Shown: positions 28,007-38,803 of the stretch, piece after piece
How positions within the stretch are numbered: position 1 is the first letter of the stretch
Layout: each line of letters starts with the position of its first letter
DNA from: Chitinophaga pinensis
GTDB lineage: Bacteria > Bacteroidota > Bacteroidia > NS11-12g > UBA955
Length of the DNA stretch: 64,000 bases
Direction of reading: 5' to 3'
NCBI GenBank assembly: GCA_945871905.1
Contig: CAMBXL010000001.1
Location: 248,001-312,000, forward strand
Notes under the pieces: generated by a model
Seen by the model: only the letters and a program-made list of their open reading frames with translations
Told to the model about the DNA's origin: nothing
The model's database searches: none
Position numbers and translations under genes: made by a program

Positions 28007-28010
28007 GGAG
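28005..28010 (+). promoter_or_regulatory. Canonical Shine-Dalgarno AAGGAG before fusA
   Basis: AAGGAG ends 7 nt before the fusA ATG and overlaps the rpsG stop codon. Such motifs are depleted in Bacteroidota, making this one notable. Confidence 0.6.
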
Positions 28011-28017
28011 ATAATAA

Positions 28018-30129
28018 ATGTCACGCGATTTAAAATATACAAGAAACATCGGGATTGCAGCACATATTGATGCTGGGAAAACCACTACAACTGAACGTAT
28101 TCTCTATTATGCTGGTGTAAACCACAAAATAGGAGAGGTTCATGATGGTGCATCTACAATGGATTGGATGGTTCAAGAAGCAGAACGTGGAATAACAATC
28201 ACGTCTGCTGCTACTACAGTTCAATGGAACTACAGAAACGATAAATACCATATTAATATAATAGATACACCTGGTCACGTGGATTTTACTGTAGAAGTAA
28301 ATAGATCTTTGCGTGTATTAGATGGGTTGGTTTTCTTGTTTTCTGCAGTTGATGGTGTTGAACCACAATCAGAAACTAATTGGAGATTAGCAAACAACTA
28401 TAACGTCGCGAGAATAGGTTTCGTTAATAAAATGGATCGTTCAGGTGCCGACTTCTTAAATGTTGTAAAACAAGTTAAGGACATGTTAGGTAGCAATGCT
28501 GTTCCATTACAATTACCAATAGGTGCTGAAGATAATTTCAAAGGAGTTGTTGATTTAATCAATTTCAGAGGAATGATTTGGAATGAACATGACAAAGGAA
28601 TGACTTACGAGATAATTGACATTCCTGAAGATATGGTTGAAGAAGCTACAGAGTGGAGAGAAAAATTATTAGAAGCAGTATCTGAATATGATGAGCGTTT
28701 AATGGAAAAATTCTTTGAAGACTCTTCATCAATTACCGAAAGAGAAATCTTAGATGCCTTAAGAGCTGCTTGTTTAGATATGAAAATCATTCCTATGGTT
28801 TGCGGTTCATCTTTCAAAAACAAAGGAGTTCAAACCATGCTAGATTTAGTAATGGAATTGATGCCAAGTCCATTAGATAAACCAGAAACATTTGGTATAA
28901 ATCCTGATACTGACGAAGAGGTATCAAGAAAACCAGACTATAATCAGCCTTTTGCTGCATTAGCATTTAAGATTGCAACAGACCCTTTTGTTGGTCGTTT
29001 GGCTTTCATTAGAGCATATTCAGGTAAATTGGATGCAGGTTCATATGTACTAAACACTAGAAGTGGAAATAAAGAACGTATTTCTAGAATTTTCCAAATG
29101 CACGCAAATAAGCAAAACCCAATTGAGTTCTTAGGAGCTGGTGATATTGGTGCAGCAGTTGGTTTTAAAGACATTAGAACAGGGGATACATTGTGTGATG
29201 AAAAACATCCAATTGTATTAGAGTCTATGGATTTCCCTGAACCAGTTATTGGATTAGCTATTGAACCAAAAACTCAAGCTGACGTTGATAAATTGGGTGT
29301 AGGTTTAGGTAAATTAGCTGAAGAAGATCCTACTTTCAGAGTCAAAACAGACGAAGAGACTGGACAAACTGTAATTTCAGGTATGGGAGAACTTCACTTA
29401 GAAATTATCGTTGACCGTTTAAAAAGAGAATTTAAAGTGGAGGTAAGCCAAGGTGCTCCTCAGGTTGCATACAAAGAAGCTATTAAAGGTTCTTGTACTC
29501 ATAGAGAAACCTTCAAAAAGCAAACTGGTGGTCGTGGTAAATTCGCTGATATACAGTTTGAAATTTCACCAGCTGATGCAGATTTCAAAGGAGAAGGCTT
29601 ACAATTCGTAAATGAAGTAGTAGGTGGTTCAATTCCAAGAGAATATATTCCATCTGTACAAAAAGGTTTTGCAGAGGCAATGAAAACTGGAACATTAGCA
29701 GGTTATCCATTATCAACAATGAAAGTAAGATTGTTTGATGGTTCATTCCACGCGGTTGACTCGGATTCATTGTCATTTGAAATTTGTGCTAAATCAGCAT
29801 TTAGAGAAGCTGCACCAAAATCACAACCAATATTGTTAGAACCGATTATGAAGTTAGAGGTATTAACTCCAGCTGACTACATGGGAGATGTTCAAGGAGA
29901 CTTGAATAGAAGACGTGGTATGTTAGAAGGTGTTGACGAAAGAGCAGGTTCACAAGTTATTAAAGCAAAAGTTCCACTTTCAGAAATGTTCGGTTATGTA
30001 ACAAGTTTAAGAACTATTACATCAGGTAGAGCCTCATCTACAATGGAATTTGATCACTATGAAGAAGTTCCTCGTTCATTAGCAGAAGAAGTAATTAAAA
30101 AGTTAAAAGGTCAAAAAGCCAACGCATAA
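28018..30129 (+). CDS. fusA: Elongation factor G
   Basis: 703 residues. GTPase driving ribosomal translocation and, with RRF, recycling. G1 [18 protein letters not shown]2 [10 protein letters not shown]3 [13 protein letters not shown]4 [10 protein letters not shown]. Domain IV shows A[12 protein letters not shown] and [10 protein letters not shown]. Followed after only 2 nt by rpsJ; the usual tuf gene is not in between. Confidence 0.98.
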   Translation: MSRDLKYTRNIGIAAHIDAGKTTTTERILYYAGVNHKIGEVHDGASTMDWMVQEAERGITITSAATTVQWNYRNDKYHINIIDTPGHVDFTVEVNRSLRVLDGLVFLFSAVDGVEPQSETNWRLANNYNVARIGFVNKMDRSGADFLNVVKQVKDMLGSNAVPLQLPIGAEDNFKGVVDLINFRGMIWNEHDKGMTYEIIDIPEDMVEEATEWREKLLEAVSEYDERLMEKFFEDSSSITEREILDALRAACLDMKIIPMVCGSSFKNKGVQTMLDLVMELMPSPLDKPETFGINPDTDEEVSRKPDYNQPFAALAFKIATDPFVGRLAFIRAYSGKLDAGSYVLNTRSGNKERISRIFQMHANKQNPIEFLGAGDIGAAVGFKDIRTGDTLCDEKHPIVLESMDFPEPVIGLAIEPKTQADVDKLGVGLGKLAEEDPTFRVKTDEETGQTVISGMGELHLEIIVDRLKREFKVEVSQGAPQVAYKEAIKGSCTHRETFKKQTGGRGKFADIQFEISPADADFKGEGLQFVNEVVGGSIPREYIPSVQKGFAEAMKTGTLAGYPLSTMKVRLFDGSFHAVDSDSLSFEICAKSAFREAAPKSQPILLEPIMKLEVLTPADYMGDVQGDLNRRRGMLEGVDERAGSQVIKAKVPLSEMFGYVTSLRTITSGRASSTMEFDHYEEVPRSLAEEVIKKLKGQKANA

Positions 30130-30131
30130 AA

Positions 30132-30440
30132 ATGGTAACACAAAAAATAAGAATCAAGTTGCGTTCACACGATCATAATTTGATCGATAAGTCAGCAGAA
30201 AAAATTGTAAAATCAGTAAAAGCAACTGGAGCTATAGTTAGCGGTCCAATTCCTTTACCGACAAACAAAAAGATTTTTACTGTATTAAGATCGCCACACG
30301 TAAATAAAAAGGCAAGAGAACAATTCCAATTGTGTTCTTACAAACGCCTATTAGACATTCACAGCTCAACCGCTAAAACAGTTGAAGCCCTTATGAAATT
30401 AGAACTTCCTAGTGGAGTAGATGTAGAAATTAAAGTTTAA
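30132..30440 (+). CDS. rpsJ: 30S ribosomal protein S10
   Basis: 102 residues. Head protein of 30S and NusE partner in antitermination. [24 protein letters not shown] and the Q-F[11 protein letters not shown] segment are present. It opens the S10 block, fused to the str block with a 2-nt gap and no separate promoter visible. Confidence 0.98.
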   Translation: MVTQKIRIKLRSHDHNLIDKSAEKIVKSVKATGAIVSGPIPLPTNKKIFTVLRSPHVNKKAREQFQLCSYKRLLDIHSSTAKTVEALMKLELPSGVDVEIKV

Positions 30441-30445
30441 CAGAA

Positions 30446-31063
30446 ATGGTAGGAATTATAGGAAAAAAAATAGGTATGACTAGCATCATAGATGCTAATG
30501 GTGCAAAAATTGCCTGTACTTTAGTACAAGCTGAGCCAAATGTTATTTCTCAAGTTAAAACAAGCGAGAAAGAAGGCTATAATGCATTGCAAGTTTCAGC
30601 TTTCGAAACGAAGGAAAAGCACTCAAATGCGGCTACCATCGGACACTTTAAAAAGGTAAATTCTAACCCAATGAGATATTCTCACGAATTTAGAGTTGAC
30701 TCAGTAGAAGCTAATGCTGGTGACAAAATTGACGTAAGTATTTTTGTTGAAGGCGATTTTGTTGACATTATCGGAACATCAAAAGGTAAAGGTTTCCAAG
30801 GTGTTGTAAAACGTCACAATTTTGGTGGTGTTGGACCAGCAACTCACGGTCAGCACGATAGACAAAGAGCACCAGGTTCGGTTGGTTCATCTTCATATCC
30901 TTCAAAAGTTTTTAAAGGACTTAGAATGGCGGGTAGAATGGGTGGAAAAAGAATTAAAAACACAAACGTTTTAATTCTAAAAGTAATGCCAGAACAAAAT
31001 TTATTAGTAATAAAAGGTTCGATAACTGGACATAATGGTTCAACAGTAGTAATTGAAAAATAA
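30446..31063 (+). CDS. rplC: 50S ribosomal protein L3
   Basis: 205 residues. One of the first proteins in 50S assembly, near the peptidyl-transferase centre. The diagnostic loop K-G-K-G-F-Q-G-V-V-K-R-H and G-P-x-T-H-G with S-V-G-S-S-S-Y-P-S-K-V-F-K-G is intact, including the Gln usually methylated by PrmB. Confidence 0.98.
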   Translation: MVGIIGKKIGMTSIIDANGAKIACTLVQAEPNVISQVKTSEKEGYNALQVSAFETKEKHSNAATIGHFKKVNSNPMRYSHEFRVDSVEANAGDKIDVSIFVEGDFVDIIGTSKGKGFQGVVKRHNFGGVGPATHGQHDRQRAPGSVGSSSYPSKVFKGLRMAGRMGGKRIKNTNVLILKVMPEQNLLVIKGSITGHNGSTVVIEK

Positions 31064-31068
31064 GAGAT

Positions 31069-31695
31069 ATGGAATTAAAAGTATTAACAATTCAAGGAAC
31101 AGAAACAGGTAAAAGTGTTAACTTACCTTCAGATATTTTTGGAATATCTCCTAATGATCATGCGATTTATTTAGATGTAAAACAATACTTGGCTAATCAA
31201 AGACAAGGAACTCACAAATCTAAAGTAAAAGCTGAAGTACATTACAGTACCAGAAAGATTAAAAGACAAAAAGGTACAGGTGGCGCAAGGGCTGGTAGTA
31301 TCAAGTCTGGTGTATTTGTTGGTGGTGGTCGTATTCATGGTCCTTCCCCAAGAGATTACAGTTTTAAATTAAATAAAAAATTAAAGCGTTTAGCAAGATT
31401 GTCAGCTTTATCATATAAAGCAAACGAAAATCAAATTATCGTTTTAGATTCAGTTCAATTTGAAAAACCAAACACAAAATCTTTTTTAGAGATTTTAAAC
31501 AACTTAAAAATAAATAACAATAGAGTGTTGTTTGTTACTGCAGGTAATGATAAAAATATTTATTTAAGTAGCCGTAATATACCTAAAGCAGAAACTTTAC
31601 CTGCTTCGGATATTAATACTTATAATATTTTAAAAGCTAAAACCTTAGTATTATTAGAAGACTCAATTGAAGTAATTAAACAAACATTAAATTAA
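31069..31695 (+). CDS. rplD: 50S ribosomal protein L4
   Basis: 208 residues. Lines the exit tunnel; in many bacteria it autoregulates the S10 operon. The tunnel loop K-I-K-R-Q-K-G-T-G-G-A-R-A-G and G-G-G-R-I-H-G-P-S-P-R-D-Y are intact. No autoregulatory leader was recognised upstream of rpsJ. Confidence 0.97.
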   Translation: MELKVLTIQGTETGKSVNLPSDIFGISPNDHAIYLDVKQYLANQRQGTHKSKVKAEVHYSTRKIKRQKGTGGARAGSIKSGVFVGGGRIHGPSPRDYSFKLNKKLKRLARLSALSYKANENQIIVLDSVQFEKPNTKSFLEILNNLKINNNRVLFVTAGNDKNIYLSSRNIPKAETLPASDINTYNILKAKTLVLLEDSIEVIKQTLN

Positions 31696-31699
31696 GAAT

Positions 31700-31987
31700 A
31701 TGTCAGTACTAATTAAACCTTTGATTACAGAAAAAATGTCAATGTTAACTGAAAAAAGACAACAATATGGTTTTGTTTGTCTTAGATCAGCTACCAAAGA
31801 TGAAATTAAATCAGAGATTGAGAAATTATATGGAGTAGAAGTAGAAGGTATCAGTACGATGGTAACAAGTCCAAAAAGAAAGAAAAACAGAAGAACTGGA
31901 CAGATTACCGGAAGAACAAACATTTACAAAAAAGCAATTTGCAAATTGAAAGAAGGTCAAGTAATTGACTTTTATGAAAATATTTAA
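31700..31987 (+). CDS. rplW: 50S ribosomal protein L23
   Basis: 95 residues. At the tunnel exit, docking site for trigger factor and [14 protein letters not shown] and the basic hairpin [12 protein letters not shown] are typical. Confidence 0.97.
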   Translation: MSVLIKPLITEKMSMLTEKRQQYGFVCLRSATKDEIKSEIEKLYGVEVEGISTMVTSPKRKKNRRTGQITGRTNIYKKAICKLKEGQVIDFYENI

Positions 31988-31992
31988 AGAAA

Positions 31993-32829
31993 ATGGCAGT
32001 AAAAAGACTTAGACCGATAACCCCTGGTACGCGTTTCAGAGTAGCTAATACATTTGCAGAATTAACTGCATCTGAGCCTGAAAAGAGCTTAACAGTATCC
32101 CTGAAAAAATCAGGTGGTAGAAACAATCAAGGTAAAATGACTATGCGCTACATTGGTGGTGGTCACAAAAGAAAATACCGTATCATCGATTTTAAACGTG
32201 ATAAAAATGGTGTTTCTGCTGAAGTTAAAACAGTAGAATACGATCCTAATAGATCAGCCTTTATATCTCTTGTTGAATATCAAGATGGTGAAAAAAGATA
32301 CATTTTATGTCCACATGGATTAAAAGTTGGCCAAAAAATTGTATCAGGTACAGGAATTTTGCCTGAACTTGGTAATACTTTACCCCTATCAGAAATCCCA
32401 TTAGGTTCTATTATACACAATATTGAATTAGCCCCAGGTCAAGGTGGTCGTATTTGCAGAAGTGCAGGTTCTTACGCTCAACTGACTTCAAAGGATGGCA
32501 AATATGTTGTAGTGAAATTACCAAGCGGTGAAACTAGAATGATTTTAGCTACATGTTTAGCTACAGTAGGTTCGGTTTCCAACCCTGATCACAATTTAGA
32601 GGTTTATGGTAAAGCCGGTAGAAGCAGATGGTTAGGAAGAAGACCAAGAACACGTCCAGCAGCTATGAATCCAGTGGATCATCCAATGGGTGGTGGTGAA
32701 GGTCGTTCAAAAGGTGGTCAACCAAGATCAAGAACAGGTATCTATTCTCAAGGTCAAAAAACTAGAGATACAAAGAAAAATTCAAGTAAATACATTTTAG
32801 TACGTAGAAAAGGAGTAAGAAATAAATAA
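31993..32829 (+). CDS. rplB: 50S ribosomal protein L2
   Basis: 278 residues. Needed for subunit joining and peptidyl-transfer. Conserved G-G-G-H-K-R-K-Y-R, the C-terminal [12 protein letters not shown] (functional His) and R-S-R-T-G-I-Y-S-Q. Stop overlaps the rpsS start by one base (TAATG). Confidence 0.98.
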   Translation: MAVKRLRPITPGTRFRVANTFAELTASEPEKSLTVSLKKSGGRNNQGKMTMRYIGGGHKRKYRIIDFKRDKNGVSAEVKTVEYDPNRSAFISLVEYQDGEKRYILCPHGLKVGQKIVSGTGILPELGNTLPLSEIPLGSIIHNIELAPGQGGRICRSAGSYAQLTSKDGKYVVVKLPSGETRMILATCLATVGSVSNPDHNLEVYGKAGRSRWLGRRPRTRPAAMNPVDHPMGGGEGRSKGGQPRSRTGIYSQGQKTRDTKKNSSKYILVRRKGVRNK

Positions 32830-33089
32830 TGGCAAGATCACTTAAAAAAGGACCCTTCATTGATTGGAAACTTGATAATAAAGTTTCTCAAATGAATGAA
32901 TCAAAAAAGAAGGCAGTTATCAAAACCTGGAGCAGAAAATCTATGATTGCACCAGAATTTGTTGGTCATACTTTTGCAGTTCACAACGGAAATAAATTTA
33001 TTCCTGTGTATTGTACAGAAAATATGGTTGGTCACAAATTAGGCGAATTTGCCCCAACTAGAACATTTAAAGGACATTCAAGCAAATAA
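32829..33089 (+). CDS. rpsS: 30S ribosomal protein S19
   Basis: 86 residues. Head protein next to S13. [24 protein letters not shown] and [15 protein letters not shown] are diagnostic. One-base overlap with rplB suggests translational coupling. Confidence 0.98.
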   Translation: MARSLKKGPFIDWKLDNKVSQMNESKKKAVIKTWSRKSMIAPEFVGHTFAVHNGNKFIPVYCTENMVGHKLGEFAPTRTFKGHSSK

Positions 33090-33090
33090 T

Positions 33091-33459
33091 ATGGAAGCAA
33101 CAGCGATATTAAAAAATTGTCCACTATCACCACGAAAAATGAGAATAGTGGTTGATCAAATCAGAGGTCAAAAAATTGATAAGGCTTTAACTATACTTCA
33201 ACATAGTCAAAGAAGATACTATGCTATTTATGTTGAAAAATTATTAAAATCAGCAATTAGCAATTGGGAACAAAAAAATAATGGAAGCAAAGCGGATGAG
33301 AGTGATGTGAAAATATCTGCAGTATTTGTAGATGGTGCCGTCGTTGCAAAACGTATGCGTACAGCTCCTCAAGGTCGTGCATACAGAATACGCAAACGTT
33401 TCAGCCACATTACAATTAAAGTTGACACTATCAATCAAAATAATACAGTAGAAGCATAA
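33091..33459 (+). CDS. rplV: 50S ribosomal protein L22
   Basis: 122 residues from the ATG at 33091, one base after the rpsS stop; a longer in-frame reading from 33049 would overlap rpsS and is rejected. Tunnel protein. C-P-L-S-P-R-K-M-R-I-V-V-D-Q-I-R and the tip loop R-M-R-T-A-P-Q-G-R-A-Y-R-I-R-K-R are intact; changes in this loop can cause macrolide resistance. Confidence 0.97.
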   Translation: MEATAILKNCPLSPRKMRIVVDQIRGQKIDKALTILQHSQRRYYAIYVEKLLKSAISNWEQKNNGSKADESDVKISAVFVDGAVVAKRMRTAPQGRAYRIRKRFSHITIKVDTINQNNTVEA

Positions 33460-33462
33460 CGA

Positions 33463-34224
33463 ATGGGACAAAAAATTAATCCGATATCATTAAGATTAGG
33501 TATCATCAGAGGTTGGGAAAGTAATTGGTATGGCGGCAAAAATTTTGCTGATAAAATTGCCGAGGATGAAAAAATACGTAAATATTTACGTGTTAGAATT
33601 CCAAAAGGAGGTATTTCTAAAATTGTAATTGAACGTACTATAAAACGTATAATTATAACTGTTCATACTGCTAAACCTGGTATTGTAATTGGAAAAGGTG
33701 GTGCTGAAGTTGATAAAATTAAAGAAGAATTAAAAAAGATTACTAAAAAAGATGTTCAGATCAATATATATGAAATCAAACGTCCTGAATTAGATGCTCG
33801 TTTAGTTGCTGAAACCATTTGTCAACAAATTGAAGGTAGAGTAAGTTACAAAAGAGCTGTTAAACAAGCTATTGCTAATACCATGAGAATGGGTGCAGAT
33901 GGGATCAAGATTAGTGTTTCAGGTCGTTTGAATGGCGCTGAGATAGCTAGATCAGAAAAATTCAAAGAAGGAAGAACTCCATTACACACTCTAAGATCTG
34001 ATATAGATTACGCACTTGGAGAAGCTTTAACTGTTTATGGTAAAATAGGTGTTAAAGTTTGGATTTGTAGAGGAGAAATATATGGTAAAAGAGACCTATC
34101 TTTGAACATTGGTTCAGACAGAGGCCCAAAACGTGATGAAAGACCTCATGATCCAAGAAGAGGCGGAGGAAGAAATGACAACAGAGGTGGTGGAGATCGT
34201 AGAGATAGAAAAAGAAGAGATTAA
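33463..34224 (+). CDS. rpsC: 30S ribosomal protein S3
   Basis: 253 residues. Guides mRNA into the ribosome with helicase-like activity. N-terminal [15 protein letters not shown] domain [13 protein letters not shown], and [12 protein letters not shown]. The last 30 residues form an Arg/Gly/Asp-rich RGG-like tail, longer than in E. coli. Confidence 0.97.
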   Translation: MGQKINPISLRLGIIRGWESNWYGGKNFADKIAEDEKIRKYLRVRIPKGGISKIVIERTIKRIIITVHTAKPGIVIGKGGAEVDKIKEELKKITKKDVQINIYEIKRPELDARLVAETICQQIEGRVSYKRAVKQAIANTMRMGADGIKISVSGRLNGAEIARSEKFKEGRTPLHTLRSDIDYALGEALTVYGKIGVKVWICRGEIYGKRDLSLNIGSDRGPKRDERPHDPRRGGGRNDNRGGGDRRDRKRRD

Positions 34225-34255
34225 TATAATTATAAATAAATAAGGAAATTTAGAG

Positions 34256-34675
34256 ATGTTAAGTCCAAAAAGAACCAAGTTCAGAAAACAGCATAAAGGC
34301 AAAATTAAAGGTTTGGCTACAAGAGGTCATAGACTTAGTTTTGGTACCTTCGGATTAAAAAGTATGGAGCAATCTTGGATTACTGCAAGACAAATAGAGT
34401 CTGCAAGGGTTGCTTTAACAAGATACATGAAAAGAGAAGGTCAAGTATGGATAAGAATATTCCCAGACAAACCTATCACCAAAAAACCAGCTGAAGTACG
34501 TATGGGTAAAGGTAAAGGAGCTCCAGAATATTGGGTTGCTATTGTTAAACCAGGAACAATTATGTTTGAGGTAACAGGCGTACCTTTAGAAGTAGCTGAA
34601 AGAGGAATGTACTTAGCCGCTCAAAAATTACCAGTATCAACAAAATTTATCGTTAAACCCGATTACACAGAATAA
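34256..34675 (+). CDS. rplP: 50S ribosomal protein L16
   Basis: 139 residues. Organises the A-site and peptidyl-transferase region. [28 protein letters not shown] and [12 protein letters not shown] are typical. An AAGGAA motif 8 nt before the ATG may serve as a Shine-Dalgarno site. Confidence 0.97.
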   Translation: MLSPKRTKFRKQHKGKIKGLATRGHRLSFGTFGLKSMEQSWITARQIESARVALTRYMKREGQVWIRIFPDKPITKKPAEVRMGKGKGAPEYWVAIVKPGTIMFEVTGVPLEVAERGMYLAAQKLPVSTKFIVKPDYTE

Positions 34676-34896
34676 TGAAAAACAGGGATTATAAAGATCT
34701 TCCAACTAGCGAATTAGTTGCGAGATATAAAGAAGATAGAGTTAAACTAACAAAAACAAAGTTTAACAATGCCGTTGCAAGAATTGAACAACCGCATAAA
34801 TTAAAAGAATTAAAAAAAGACATCGCAAGATTGCTTACTGAAATTAATTCTAGAAGAATTGATAACGAATTAAAAGCAGCCGATAAAGGTGAATAA
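34675..34896 (+). CDS. rpmC: 50S ribosomal protein L29
   Basis: 73 residues. Tunnel-exit protein; two-helix fold with [22 protein letters not shown] and T-E-I-N-S-R-R. One-base overlap with the rplP stop. Confidence 0.95.
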   Translation: MKNRDYKDLPTSELVARYKEDRVKLTKTKFNNAVARIEQPHKLKELKKDIARLLTEINSRRIDNELKAADKGE

Positions 34897-34897
34897 T

Positions 34898-35161
34898 ATG
34901 ATGGAAAATATGAGAAATTCAAGAAAAGAAATTGTTGGGAAAGTAACTAGTAATGGCATGGATAAGTCTATTGTTGTTGCCCTAGAAACAAAAGTAAAAC
35001 ATCCAAAATATGGTAAATACTTTTCTAAAACAAAAAAGTTTTACGCCCATGACGAGAAAAACGAATGTGCAGTAAATGATATCGTAAAAATAATGGAAAC
35101 TCGACCTTTAAGTAAATTGAAGTGTTGGAGATTAGTAGAAATAATTGAAAAGGCAAAATAA
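34898..35161 (+). CDS. rpsQ: 30S ribosomal protein S17
   Basis: 87 residues from the ATG at 34898 (34901 equally possible); the GTG at 34889 lies within rpmC and is unlikely. S17 binds 16S rRNA early. [21 protein letters not shown] and [14 protein letters not shown] are diagnostic. Stop overlaps rplN start. Confidence 0.95.
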   Translation: MMENMRNSRKEIVGKVTSNGMDKSIVVALETKVKHPKYGKYFSKTKKFYAHDEKNECAVNDIVKIMETRPLSKLKCWRLVEIIEKAK

Positions 35162-35529
35162 TGATACAAACAGAAAGTCGTTTAAAAGTTGCTGATAATA
35201 GCGGTGCAAAAGAAGTGCTGTGTATCAGAGTTCTTGGTGGAACAAAAAGACGTTATGCTTCGGTTGGTGACAAAATAGTAGTTTCTATTAAATCAGCAAT
35301 CCCATCAGGTGGTGTAAAAGCAGGTACAGTTTCTAAAGCTGTTGTTGTTAGAGTGAAAAAAGAAGTAAAAAGACCAGATGGTTCTTACATACGCTTTGAT
35401 GAGAATTCTTGCGTATTACTTAATAACTCTGATGAACCTAGAGGTACACGTATCTTCGGTCCAGTAGCAAGAGAATTAAGAGATAAACAATTTATGAAGA
35501 TCGTTTCATTAGCTCCAGAAGTATTATAA
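35161..35529 (+). CDS. rplN: 50S ribosomal protein L14
   Basis: 122 residues. Forms an intersubunit bridge and is the target of the silencing factor Rsf[19 protein letters not shown] and [14 protein letters not shown] are intact. Confidence 0.98.
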   Translation: MIQTESRLKVADNSGAKEVLCIRVLGGTKRRYASVGDKIVVSIKSAIPSGGVKAGTVSKAVVVRVKKEVKRPDGSYIRFDENSCVLLNNSDEPRGTRIFGPVARELRDKQFMKIVSLAPEVL

Positions 35530-35537
35530 TAATTAAA

Positions 35538-35885
35538 ATGAAAGCAAGTATTCAATCACACAAAACGTCTAAAATTCACATTAAAAAAGGAGATTTAGTA
35601 AAATTAATCTCAGGTAAAATTGTGGACAATAAAAATACAGGTAAAGTATTAAGAGTATATCCAAAAACCTACAGAGCTTTAGTTGAAGGTTTAAATATTA
35701 TTTCAAGACATACTAAACCAAGTGCATCATCACCTGAAGGTGGTATCATCAAAAAAGAAGCGCCTATTCATATTTCAAATCTAATGGTTATTGAAAATGG
35801 ACAAGCGACTAGAGTTGGAAGAAAAGCTAATGAAAAAGGTAAATTACAACGCTATTCAGTTAAAACTGGAGAATTTATAAGTTAA
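35538..35885 (+). CDS. rplX: 50S ribosomal protein L24
   Basis: 115 residues. Assembly initiator with a KOW motif: I-K-K-G-D-L-V-K-L-I-S-G-K. N-I-I-S-R-H-T-K-P and E-A-P-I-H-I-S-N-L-M fit the family. Confidence 0.97.
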   Translation: MKASIQSHKTSKIHIKKGDLVKLISGKIVDNKNTGKVLRVYPKTYRALVEGLNIISRHTKPSASSPEGGIIKKEAPIHISNLMVIENGQATRVGRKANEKGKLQRYSVKTGEFIS

Positions 35886-35895
35886 TTAATAAAAG

Positions 35896-36444
35896 ATGTC
35901 AAATACACCTAATTTATATAAAAAATATACAGAAACGGTAGTTCCTTTTATGCAAGAAAAATTTGCATACAGCAATGTAATGGAAATACCTAAAATAACA
36001 AAAATTTGTCTTAACCAAGGAATAGGAGAAGCAGTTAACGATAAAAAATTAATTGATTATGCTGTTGAAGAGATGACTAAAATTTCTGGTCAAAAAGCGC
36101 AAGCAACTTTTTCTAAGAAAGATATTAGTAATTTCAAATTACGTTCAAAAATGCCAATTGGTGCTCGTGTTACATTAAGAAAAGAAAAAATGTATGAGTT
36201 TATGGAGCGTTTAATATCAATCGCTTTACCAAGGGTTAGAGATTTTCAAGGTTTAGAACTAAGAGGTTTTGATGGTAGAGGTAACTTTACAATGGGTATT
36301 ACTGAGCAAATTATTTTCCCAGAGATAGACATTGACAAAACAAATAGAATCACTGGTATGGATATAACATTTGTTACAACTGCAAAAACAGATGAAGAAT
36401 GTTTAGAAATGTTAAAATCATTTGGATTACCATTTAAAAAATAA
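35896..36444 (+). CDS. rplE: 50S ribosomal protein L5
   Basis: 182 residues. Part of the 5S rRNA particle and contacts P-site t[25 protein letters not shown] and [11 protein letters not shown] are diagnostic. Confidence 0.98.
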   Translation: MSNTPNLYKKYTETVVPFMQEKFAYSNVMEIPKITKICLNQGIGEAVNDKKLIDYAVEEMTKISGQKAQATFSKKDISNFKLRSKMPIGARVTLRKEKMYEFMERLISIALPRVRDFQGLELRGFDGRGNFTMGITEQIIFPEIDIDKTNRITGMDITFVTTAKTDEECLEMLKSFGLPFKK

Positions 36445-36456
36445 AACAACAGCAAA

Positions 36457-36726
36457 ATGGCAAGAGAAGCAATAAAAGCGAGAGAACTTAAAAAGGAAAA
36501 ATTGGTTGCGAAATACGCAGAGAAACGCAAACAATTAAAAGAAGATGGTGATTTCATCGGTCTTCAAAAATTGCCTAGAAGTTCTTCAAAAGTAAGACTT
36601 AGAAATAGATGTAAATTAACAGGTAAACCAAGAGGATACATGAAGATCTTCGGTTTATGTAGAAACCAATTCAGAGAATTAGCTTCTGCAGGTAAAATAC
36701 CTGGTGTAACAAAATCAAGTTGGTAA
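36457..36726 (+). CDS. rpsN: 30S ribosomal protein S14 (zinc-free type)
   Basis: 89 residues, long form lacking the two CxxC zinc pairs. [13 protein letters not shown] and [12 protein letters not shown] place it. Penultimate 30S head assembly protein. Confidence 0.97.
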   Translation: MAREAIKARELKKEKLVAKYAEKRKQLKEDGDFIGLQKLPRSSSKVRLRNRCKLTGKPRGYMKIFGLCRNQFRELASAGKIPGVTKSSW

Positions 36727-36743
36727 AATAAATATAAAAAAAC

Positions 36744-37142
36744 ATGACTGATCCAATAGCAGATTATTTAACAAGATTAAGAAATGCTCTACAAGCTAAA
36801 CATAGAATTGTAGAGATTCCAGCCTCAAATATCAAAAAGGCAATGACCAAAGTATTATTCGAGAAAGGATATATTCTTAATTATAAATTCGAAGAAACTG
36901 AGAACAAACAAGGTGTGATTAAACTTGCATTAAAGTACGATCCACTTACAAAAATTCCAGCTATCAGAGAATTAAAAAGAGTGAGTAAACCAGGTTTAAG
37001 AAAGTATGTACCAGCCAATAACTTGCCAAGAGTTATTAACGGTTTAGGGATCGCTATTTTGTCTACATCTATGGGTGTAATTACAGACAAAGAAGCAAAA
37101 GCTAATAACGTAGGTGGTGAAGTATTATGTTACATTTCTTAA
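36744..37142 (+). CDS. rpsH: 30S ribosomal protein S8
   Basis: 132 residues. Primary 16S binder and, in E. coli, spc operon repressor. [15 protein letters not shown] and [16 protein letters not shown] are intact. Confidence 0.97.
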   Translation: MTDPIADYLTRLRNALQAKHRIVEIPASNIKKAMTKVLFEKGYILNYKFEETENKQGVIKLALKYDPLTKIPAIRELKRVSKPGLRKYVPANNLPRVINGLGIAILSTSMGVITDKEAKANNVGGEVLCYIS

Positions 37143-37162
37143 CTTTATAATTTTATAGAACA

Positions 37163-37720
37163 ATGTCAAGAATAGGTAAAGCACAAATTCAAATACCAAA
37201 AGGGGTTGAAATAAAACTAACAGCTGATAATGTTGTAGTTGTTAAAGGTCCAAAAGGCGAATTACATCAGCCTTTAAAACCAAATTTTTCTATCGAAATA
37301 GTCGAAGATAAATTAGTTGTTAAACGTCCAAACGATGAAAAACAAAATAAAGCATTGCATGGTTTATACAGATCATTAATTAATAACAACGTTAAAGGTG
37401 TAACAGAAGGTCATAAAACACAACAAGAATTAGTTGGTGTTGGTTACAAAGCATCTAATGTTGGCCAAGTTTTAGATTTATCAGTTGGATATTCTCACCG
37501 TATTATGTTAGAAATTCCTAAGGAAATCAATCTAACGACAATCACGGAAAAAGGGAAAAATCCTACAATAATTATGGAATCAGTTGACAAACAATTGTTG
37601 GGTCAAGTTGCTGCTAAAATTAGAGGATTCCGCAAACCTGAGCCATACAAAGGAAAAGGTATTAAATTCACAAACGAACAACTAAGAAGAAAAGCTGGTA
37701 AATCGGCATCTAAAAAATAA
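37163..37720 (+). CDS. rplF: 50S ribosomal protein L6
   Basis: 185 residues. Near the factor-binding site. M-S-R-I-G-K, V-K-G-P-K-G-E-L, G-V-G-Y-K-A and the C-terminal K-P-E-P-Y-K-G-K-G-I block are typical. Confidence 0.97.
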   Translation: MSRIGKAQIQIPKGVEIKLTADNVVVVKGPKGELHQPLKPNFSIEIVEDKLVVKRPNDEKQNKALHGLYRSLINNNVKGVTEGHKTQQELVGVGYKASNVGQVLDLSVGYSHRIMLEIPKEINLTTITEKGKNPTIIMESVDKQLLGQVAAKIRGFRKPEPYKGKGIKFTNEQLRRKAGKSASKK

Positions 37721-37734
37721 TAAATTTTTGAGAA

Positions 37735-38088
37735 ATGAGTAACGTAAGAAACCAAAGACGATTAAAAATTAAACGTAGAGTAACTGGAAGTATAGTTCCC
37801 TCTGCTAGTCGTCCAAGACTTGTAGTTTTTAGAAGCAATTCTGAAATCTATGCACAAATTATAGATATTAACAATAAAACTCTATGTGCTTCATCAAGTG
37901 CAGAAAAAGACATCGTGAATTCAAAAGATAACAAAACTGTTAAAGCTGGTGAAGTTGGAAAACGTATTGCCGCAAAAGCAATTGAATTAGGTGTTAGTAG
38001 TGTAGTTTTTGATAGAAACGGATTTTTATACCACGGACGTGTAAAAAGCTTAGCAGAATCTGCTAGAGAAGGAGGATTACAGTTTTAA
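37735..38088 (+). CDS. rplR: 50S ribosomal protein L18
   Basis: 117 residues. 5S rRNA binder. [16 protein letters not shown] and [13 protein letters not shown] are diagnostic. Confidence 0.97.
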   Translation: MSNVRNQRRLKIKRRVTGSIVPSASRPRLVVFRSNSEIYAQIIDINNKTLCASSSAEKDIVNSKDNKTVKAGEVGKRIAAKAIELGVSSVVFDRNGFLYHGRVKSLAESAREGGLQF

Positions 38089-38099
38089 AAAACAATAAA

Positions 38100-38618
38100 A
38101 TGACAAATAGCAATATAAAACGCGTAAAGCAGTCAGAATTAGAACTTAAAGAAAGAGTTGTAGGTGTAAACAGGGTTGCAAAAGTTACCAAAGGTGGTAG
38201 AACTTTTACCTTTACAGCTATAGTTGTTGTTGGAGATGGTAATGGTATTGTTGGTCACGGCTTAGGAAAAGCTGGTGAAGTAACTGATGCAATACAAAAA
38301 GCTATAGAAGATGCAAAAAAGAATTTAGTTAAAGTTCCTGTACTTAATGGTACTATACCACACGAGCAAATTGGTAAATTTGGAGGCGGTAACGTTTTCA
38401 TTAAACCTGCATCAAGTGGAACAGGAGTTATAGCAGGTGGTGCAATGCGTGCAGTATTAGAAAGTGCAGGTATACATGATGTACTAGCTAAGTCGAAAGG
38501 TTCATCAAATCCTCATAATGTTGTGAAAGCAACTTTAGATGCTTTGATTAAACTTAGAGATCCATACACTATCTCAAAACAAAGAAATATTAATTTAAAG
38601 CAAGTATTTAACGGGTAA
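38100..38618 (+). CDS. rpsE: 30S ribosomal protein S5
   Basis: 172 residues. Fidelity and mRNA-entry protein. [22 protein letters not shown] and [12 protein letters not shown] are intact. Confidence 0.98.
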   Translation: MTNSNIKRVKQSELELKERVVGVNRVAKVTKGGRTFTFTAIVVVGDGNGIVGHGLGKAGEVTDAIQKAIEDAKKNLVKVPVLNGTIPHEQIGKFGGGNVFIKPASSGTGVIAGGAMRAVLESAGIHDVLAKSKGSSNPHNVVKATLDALIKLRDPYTISKQRNINLKQVFNG

Positions 38619-38622
38619 TAAA

Positions 38623-38802
38623 ATGGCAAAAATAAGAGTAACCAAATTACGCAGCACAATTGGTCAATCAGATAGAGTTGAACGTTGCATGACTGCTTTG
38701 GGTTTAAAAAAAATAAACAGCTTTAATGAGTTGGAATTAACCCCACAAATCAAAGGAATCGTAAGAAAAGTTAACCATTTAATTAAAGTAGAAAACATTT
38801 AA
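38623..38802 (+). CDS. rpmD: 50S ribosomal protein L30
   Basis: 59 residues, read directly from the sequence: M-A-K-I-R-V-T-K-L-R-S-T-I-G-Q at the start and V-N-H-L-I-K-V-E at the end, with L-G-L-K-K-I in the middle as in all L30 proteins. Fills the gap between rpsE (4 nt) and rplO (1 nt). Confidence 0.96.
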   Translation: MAKIRVTKLRSTIGQSDRVERCMTALGLKKINSFNELELTPQIKGIVRKVNHLIKVENI

Positions 38803-38803
38803 G

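Noticed and set aside
33049-33090. Extended L22 start at 33049
   Set aside because: The extension overlaps rpsS and adds residues foreign to L22; ATG at 33091 gives the standard N-terminus one base after the rpsS stop.
34889-34897. GTG start for S17
   Set aside because: It lies inside rpmC; ATG at 34898 directly after the rpmC stop is better.
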